Below, in pieces: positions 58,314 through 64,000 of a stretch of 64,000 nucleotides of DNA. A program made the translations under genes and the position numbers. Source of the DNA: Adiantum capillus-veneris (lineage: Eukaryota; Streptophyta; Polypodiopsida; Polypodiales; Pteridaceae); assembly GCA_014529385.2 (NCBI GenBank), contig CM043943.1, positions 103,262,355-103,326,354 on the forward strand, read 5' to 3'. Below the pieces are notes generated by a model. It did no database searches and was not told the origin of the DNA. It worked only from the letters and a program-made list of their open reading frames with translations. Within the stretch, counting starts at the first letter, position 1, and each line of letters starts with the position of its first letter.

Positions 58314-59780
58314 ATTTTATGTGACTCAACAGAGAGACCTTCCCTTCTCAGATTCGTTATGCTTTCAAAAACAACCTCCTAATGCCAAAAAAAAACCACC
58401 TCCTTAGGCGTGTGTACCCTTCCTTTCCCTATTTTTGTCGAACACCTCTTATTTTTTGCCTCTCGACTGCATGTGAGGGCGCCCTTCTTATCCTGACTGG
58501 CTTGAGGCCCACTCCAAGACAAACAACCTATTATGTGAGGCATTGATGGCACCGTGCCCTCACCCTTTGCTCTCAAAAATATGGGTGCGGGAACCCGGCC
58601 TTCATAAGCTGCCATATCTGCATCTCTCCACGCAACCAACGGCTGCCACTGGCACCCCTTGCCATTGTTGCCCACCAAAACCTGCAGCATTTTTACTCAC
58701 GGCCACTTGCGTGCACAAAGAGCGCCCCCATCCTACGTGAGCAGCGCTTGACGGACAAACCTCCATAGCCACCCATGGTAAGAGGTTTTCCTCCTCCTTG
58801 CTTTACTCCTGTAATGCTCACGATATTGTATAAACACCCCTTGAAATTTGTTCATGCCCTTGCATGTGGGAAATTTTGTAGGCTACATGCCGCTCGCAGA
58901 ACCAAGGCACCCTTTGGGGTCCCCATTCTCCACAAAACATCTTCTTAAAACCCCCCCTTTTTTTTCCCTTACAGAATACTCAGAGCTCCTACTTTTGGAC
59001 TGTAAAGTGCCACCAAAACCTCGCATTCCTCAATTCATCTTGTGCAAACCCCGATGCTTTTGGAATTTTCTGGGCCCTCGAACAGCGGGAATCAAAATGG
59101 GGAAAAAAACAGCATATCTCCTACGATCGACACGATCGTCATATTTTAACCTGCAATAACTTCGTGCTCCGAGCTCCAATCAACATGCAGTTTCTTTCTA
59201 TCGGTCCCATATGTTGAGCACTACCCCTGCAAACTCCGTCGAGCTTCAAAAAACCTTCGTTAGCACACTCCTCAATGCAGACAAACTGGCACCAACCTGG
59301 TCCCTCGACAAAACTTCGGTTGCTAATAACTTGACATCCAAAGCTCCGATTGCCAATCTGAAAAGACCAACAGGCTCCATAAATCAATCACGATGCACCC
59401 ATAGCTCCAAATTGGCTCAGACTACCTGGAATTACTTGGCCTATCTGTCTCGGATCTACAATCACTTCCAACTTCAAACTGCCATAACTTGGGCACCATG
59501 GCTCTGTTTGACGAGCCGTCTAGACCTGCTCCTTTAGCACCTCAAGCTCTACATAAGTGAGACAAAAACTAGCCCCTGAAACGTTCTTCACAATTTGCCA
59601 CCCTGTCAGGCCCTATTTGGGGCCCTCTTAGTCTAGAAAACCACATAAAGCATACATCCCTGTCCTCTTGCTGACATAACAGCTGTTAACATTGTTCATA
59701 AGTTCGGGAAAACCTCAAATATGTGTGCAGATTTGCATCTTTCACCCCGTGCCCGCAAAGCGGCACGACATCCACCCCCT
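58311..59780. other. Gene-free stretch
   Basis: No gene was recognised. The sequence of 59150-59520 is full of short phrases such as GAGCTCCAAT, CAAAGCTCCGATTGCCAAT and CATAGCTCCAAATTG that look like diverged tandem units of about 100 bp. It may be the leader or 3' non-coding part of the Ty3 relic to its right. Confidence 0.35.
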
Positions 59781-60510
59781 CTAAACCTGCACATCCTCCG
59801 GTATGTTGCAATCTTTAGAAGTCCTCCAAGGCAACATCATCATCAAAAGACGCACCTTCGTCATCTAAATCCCTATCTTCAGACACATTGAAGTCTCCAT
59901 CTCCAATTTGAAGCTCTGTATCCCTTTTCTTATACATTTTGACATGTTTTCCTACAAGTGGAACCTTTAACTATGTACTGTCCATTTCATATAACTTGTA
60001 GGTAGCATTAGGAAAAGCATGTTTGACCACATAGGGGCCAAACCACCACTTGACCATTTTGCGCATAGTTGTGTATCAATTATCTAAACTGCTAGCATAA
60101 ATAAGAACCCAATCCCCTTCTTAAATAGCATTTGATCTCAGCCTGTGTCGTTTATCAAAAGAATCTTTGTTCTTTAAACGAGCATTTCTCTATTTTTCCC
60201 TTGCAGTTTCCACATCCTTATTTCTCCTTTCTAGTTGTTGTATCCTCAAAGCAAGTAGATCTTCTCTGCTCATCTCTGTATCCCAAGCCAATATACTCCA
60301 TGTAGCTACTGTCTCCTCAAGATTTAGAACAAGTTTTTGACCATACATCAACTCTGATCGCATGAACCCTGTAACAGTACTGTGTGTGGTACGATCTGCC
60401 CATAAAGCATATGGTAGTGACAAGCGCAAGTGCAAGACGGACCCCCAGTGGCCTCTATGCCAGGACCGTGCATGCCAAAATCGTCTCGAGGAGTGAACAG
60501 GGGGCACCAC
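59781..60510 (-). pseudogene. Ty3 integrase C-terminal fragment
   Basis: The minus strand reads LSLPYALWADRTTHSTVTGF, then MRSELMYGQKLVLNLEETVA (60430-60300), which is the region after the DDE core of plant Ty3 integrases (A-x-W-A-x-R, then TG-x-x-P-x-x-L-x-Y-G). It continues to RLRSNAI, then GDWVLIYASS, then KWWFGPYVVKHAFPNATYKL (about 60120-60000). There are several stops. It has no chromodomain-like sequence and no preserved LTR nearby, so it is an isolated relic, possibly of the Tat-like group. Confidence 0.75.
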
Positions 60511-60699
60511 CTAGCTTTGAGCAGCTAGGACGCGGACATCAGTGATGCAAAATAACATTAATCACTGCACACCGAACACACACACACACACAGAGAGACG
60601 AAGACGTAGACGTAGATGATGAAAACCCCTCGAGATCTGAGGGCAAACTCGATGCAAGGTGATATTTACAAAAACCTTCATTTCGGCGAGGTGAAGACC

Positions 60700-60702
<3 letters not shown>

Positions 60703-60770
<68 letters not shown>
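60703..60770. repeat. (GA)n microsatellite
   Basis: About 68 bp of GA. Confidence 0.97.
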
Positions 60771-60772
<2 letters not shown>

Positions 60773-61096
60773 ATAGTGCGTTCTCTAGGGAAAATTCATG
60801 TGTGCAGAGATCCCACTCATGTAAGTAGTGACCCTTGGAGTCAGTGTGTGTGCATGGCTTCCCTCTCAAGTGTTGACCCCCCCTGATAGTGACCTCTCAG
60901 TGCTCTTTTATAGGTGTAGGTTTGCTTAGTTTAGGATAATATGATTATGTTTGGGCCCTAATCAGAAGAGACAAAGGGTCCCAGATGGTTGACCCCTGCT
61001 TTATTTTAGGAGAATTTTAAAATAATATCTCCTAGGTGGGCCTTCGTGACCATCACCTAGAGAGAGGTGGCAATATACAAATGCTTTTCTACAAGG

Positions 61097-61174
61097 TTTT
61101 GGCTTGAAAAAGGAAAATGGATTACCCTACGGATGTTTTGGCTTGAAAAAAGAAAATGGATTACCCTACGGATG
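61097..61174. repeat. 39-bp tandem duplication
   Basis: The unit TTTTGGCTTGAAAAAGGAAA...CGGATG occurs at 61097-61135 and 61136-61174 with one difference. It keeps a reading frame (KKENGLPYGC twice), but no gene is recognised around it. Confidence 0.9.
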
Positions 61175-61460
61175 TTTACTGTGGAGATGCGTCGTGGACA
61201 AGATGCTGATGAATTGCAAGCTTTACTGGTGCGTTAGTGTAGCATGCTCGCAACCTTCGATGCCGGCTGGGACATGCCTTTGGCGTCTTTCTTTGTTTGT
61301 TGTCGCAATCGCGTGATTTTGGTCCGTTCTACTTCGTTGCTTTGGGTGTCGATGTCCAGCTTGTTTGGGTTTTTTCTTCTTGTGCATGCGTATGGTGTGA
61401 GTATTGGTGCATTTGTGACTATGTGTGTGCGCTCATGCGTGGTGGATGTATCTATGTGTC

Positions 61461-61587
<127 letters not shown>

Positions 61588-62936
61588 AGCTGTTTAAATC
61601 TTAACTAATAAGACATAATTGAATTTTTACATTCAAAAGACAGTTGGCCAAGGAATAATGAACTGATATGTACAAAAATAACTCGGTTTTAGAATTATTT
61701 ATGTACAATGATTGAGAGAGAGAGAGAGAGGGAGAGAGAGAGAGAGAGCACATTGGCTTTTGACATCGATAAGGTTTTTCCTTTCGGAGGTGGAAATGAA
61801 CATCGACATCTAGAAAAAAATTGGCATCGACTTCAGCACCAGATTCCACATCAATACATCGGTTTTTCACGGCGTCATCAGATAGAGAAATATTGACAGT
61901 TACCGCTTGGATTCTTAGTGCTCCGTTTTGCACCAAAAAAAATATTATGTATGCCTAGTGTGGTTTGGTTTTGTGATCCTTAATCATCGACGGCTCACAA
62001 TTTACCAATTTTATTAGTTTGTTGGACTCACAAGTCTACATAGCTACAAGTTTACAAGCTTTCTTAGTAGGATTTCCTCCTATCATTATATTGTAAATAC
62101 ACTTGACAAATGCTAGTTATAATATCTATGACATCTGTGGTTTGATTTTCCTAGCTTAGTTGGCTACAGTTGTTGATAGGTTTTATCAGTGATAGATTCT
62201 AGGTTCATTGGGAGATTTTTGACCAGTGACTACTTCTCTTTGAGAGTTTTATGTGTATGGATATGTGTGCTTAGCAGCTGGTGTGTGCTTGGATCTCATT
62301 GTCACTTGTTTGAGCATGTGTCTTGTTGTCTTGCAATGACAATCTTACGTTATGTATGTACGCTCTATTGTGGATACTGCCATTGTACATCATTGTGGAG
62401 CCAATTTGGCTTGTTTTGGCAATCTCGATCAACTTTTAGATTTGTTTTGAAAGAGCCCTTTATGAGATTGTGACTAGTAGTGTCTGCATAGCCTTTTGTA
62501 AGTGTTGTTGCATTCAGTTTTTTAAAGCCGAGCACCAAGGGCTGGGTTACTCAGTGTGAGGTGGATTAGGTTGCTGGAGATCTTCATTTGTGGCCTCATC
62601 ATAGGACATGTATAGATGGGTATGGGTACTTTGACACTAGGTTGGTAGTTTTTCAACAATTACTTTGAGAAGTATATGCTCGTTTATGCCTCTATTTATA
62701 GTTTATGCATTGATTTGCTTGAGATTTTGATCTTTATACAAAAGAGACCTTATCAAATTTTTCCCATAAGTCCTCTAGTTTGCTTACAGAATTCTTTTGC
62801 ATTGACATTGCAGTGAGTTTGTTGAGTTTCTAGTTGGGATTCTAATGTTTGAGCAAAGAAGATTGCTAAAAATATTTGCAAAAAACAAATGGCATAAGCT
62901 CTTAGAGTTACTCTCTTGCAGTGAGCTCTTGTCAAT
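61588..62936. other. Gene-free stretch before copia gag
   Basis: It includes a GA tract at 61713-61749. The remainder is AT-rich and unassigned; since a copia gag starts at 62937, the preceding kilobase may hold that element's LTR and leader. I could not locate LTR ends. Confidence 0.35.
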
Positions 62937-63408
62937 ATGGCTAGGTCTTTTGAGAAAGAAGATTACTACATTAAGAAATTTGTTGGCAAAAATTTGACTA
63001 TATACAAGCAAAGAATGCTTGATGTTCTAGTCAACAAAGGACTTGTAGTGCCAGTGTAAGAGCACAGAGAGGGATTGTATATTGATGATCAATGGGAGGA
63101 GCTTGATACTCATGCCATGGCAACTATTAGGTGACATCTTGGTAAGTCTATATTCTTCACGATTATGGACAAGACCGATGATAAACAATAGTGTAAGTCT
63201 TTATGCTAAGCATGAAATGATAAGAGTCCATCAAACAAAGTGTTTCTAATGATGAATCCTATGCATCTTAACATAAAAGAAGGTAGCAATATCAATTCAC
63301 ACTTGAACAAGTTTAACATTGTGTTTACTTGATTGGCATCAAAGAGGCTTAATTTGGATGATGACATGAAATCCATTTTCTTGCTATACTCTTTGTCTAC
63401 ACCATGTG
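62937..63408 (+). pseudogene. Ty1/copia gag fragment
   Basis: It begins MARSFEKEDYYIKKFVGKNL at an ATG and continues QRMLDVLVNKGLVVPV, then DDQWEELDTHAMATIR, then LYAKHEMI and, after a frame change, MMNPMHLNIKEGSNINSHLN, KFNIVFT and DDDMKSIFLLYSLSTPC. This is the capsid domain of plant copia elements in the normal order, with stop codons in place of several residues. It is cut at 63408 by an inserted chromovirus LTR. Confidence 0.8.
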
Positions 63409-64000
63409 TGTAACATTTAATGGCCTAGTGACTTGTGTGTAGCGGAAAATAGTATGGACATAGTGAGCATTTCATTAGAATAGATTCCTAATGAGAATAA
63501 CAAGAGTGCTTGGGTGGAGAGAGCAACAAAAAGTATAACACCTAGTTAGATAGCATGAGCAATACTTCAAAAGAGAGAGAAATTAAGCTATTGACAATAG
63601 TTGAGGACCGGATTTACATGGAGCCAGGCCCCCCTCCAAAAGGCTTTGTATTATGGTTTCTCCCTCAACAGAGACATTCTACAATACAATTCTTTGTGTT
63701 CCTTCAATACTAGCTAGTGCAATGAAGATGGAAACTTCATGCACTAAGCAAAACACTTATCAAACACAACATCAATTCCCTCACGGCCTCAGACCCAAGA
63801 CCTCACAGACCTTTGAAGATGGTGAGAGCTAGCGGGGTATGAGAGTAGATTGAGAGGAAGAAGGAGTATTCTTACAAGAAATATGTACATTTCCTCACTT
63901 AATCACTCATATTAGCATAGCTTAGCTTAGTAATTAGCTTGTAGAGGAGATGAGCATGCACTGAAGCTTGGCTCTTGATTGAATTTGCATCACAAAGCCA
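63409..64000 (-). repeat. Chromovirus LTR, third copy, cut by the window end
   Basis: It starts TGTAACATTTAATGGCCTAG and follows the LTRs at 19504 and 38996 closely for its whole 592 bp, with small differences (for example loss of GA in the first 20 bp). The five bases before it are ATGTG; their partner would be beyond the window. In the minus orientation this edge is the inner (3') end of an LTR or the edge of a solo LTR. Since copia sequence, not a primer site, adjoins it, this copy is either a solo LTR or the 3' LTR of an element lying to the right. Confidence 0.9.

Overview
This window looks like nuclear DNA of a land plant with a large, repeat-filled genome. The evidence is plant-type Ty3/gypsy elements primed by tRNA-Asp and tRNA-iMet, a chromodomain-bearing integrase, a Mutator-like DNA transposon, Ty1/copia and LINE remains, and one intronless PLS-class pentatricopeptide repeat (PPR) gene. 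The style of the PPR protein (exact 101-residue P-L-S periods), the very long CT/GT/GA dinucleotide tracts and the density of decayed retroelements suggest a fern such as a leptosporangiate species. That placement is inference. I found no rRNA, tRNA or CRISPR array.

Left part (1-12 kb): a Tat/Athila-like Ty3 element on the minus strand (5' LTR 6522-7420, tRNA-Asp primer site 6502-6519, leader with hairpins, decayed gag-pol running off the left edge) has inserted into the integrase of an older minus-strand chromovirus (7421 to about 11830). From 12 to 17.9 kb there are long microsatellites and a few decayed coding stretches of unknown family.

Centre (17.9-40.6 kb): this is a nest four levels deep. 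A Tat-like relic (leader with palindromes, primer site 19161-19178, LTR from 19180) was hit by a chromovirus. The chromovirus now spans 19504-40596, with 5-bp target duplication ACAAA on both sides and LTRs of about 1.6 kb. Its gag-pol frame was hit by a 12.25-kb Mutator-like element (24896-37144, 9-bp target duplication, imperfect terminal inverted repeats). That element's transposase was in turn hit by a 2.48-kb TG...CA element, probably a solo LTR (31831-34313), flanked by CCAG. Reading frames resume on the two sides of both inner insertions, which dates the layers.

The Mutator-like element is the most interesting object. It carries a decayed transposase with SWIM zinc finger on the plus strand. 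Divergently, on the minus strand, it carries a multi-exon gene whose product has a ParB/sulfiredoxin-like DGNHRLEAW motif and basic nuclear-targeting stretches. Between the two lie seven CACGTG boxes arranged as an inverted repeat, followed by a GC-rich minisatellite.

Right part (40.6-64 kb): one apparently intact host gene, an 801-residue PPR-E type protein (43754-46159), stands in otherwise gene-poor DNA. Beyond it lie an unknown decayed coding region (47.1-48.4 kb), a 324-bp inverted-repeat element (50346-50669), two poly-G tracts, a LINE 3' portion with poly-A tail (55268-57450), Ty1/copia fragments (57.5-58.25 and 62.94-63.41 kb), a Ty3 integrase relic (59.78-60.51 kb), and a third copy of the chromovirus LTR starting at 63409, inserted in the copia gag and cut by the window end.
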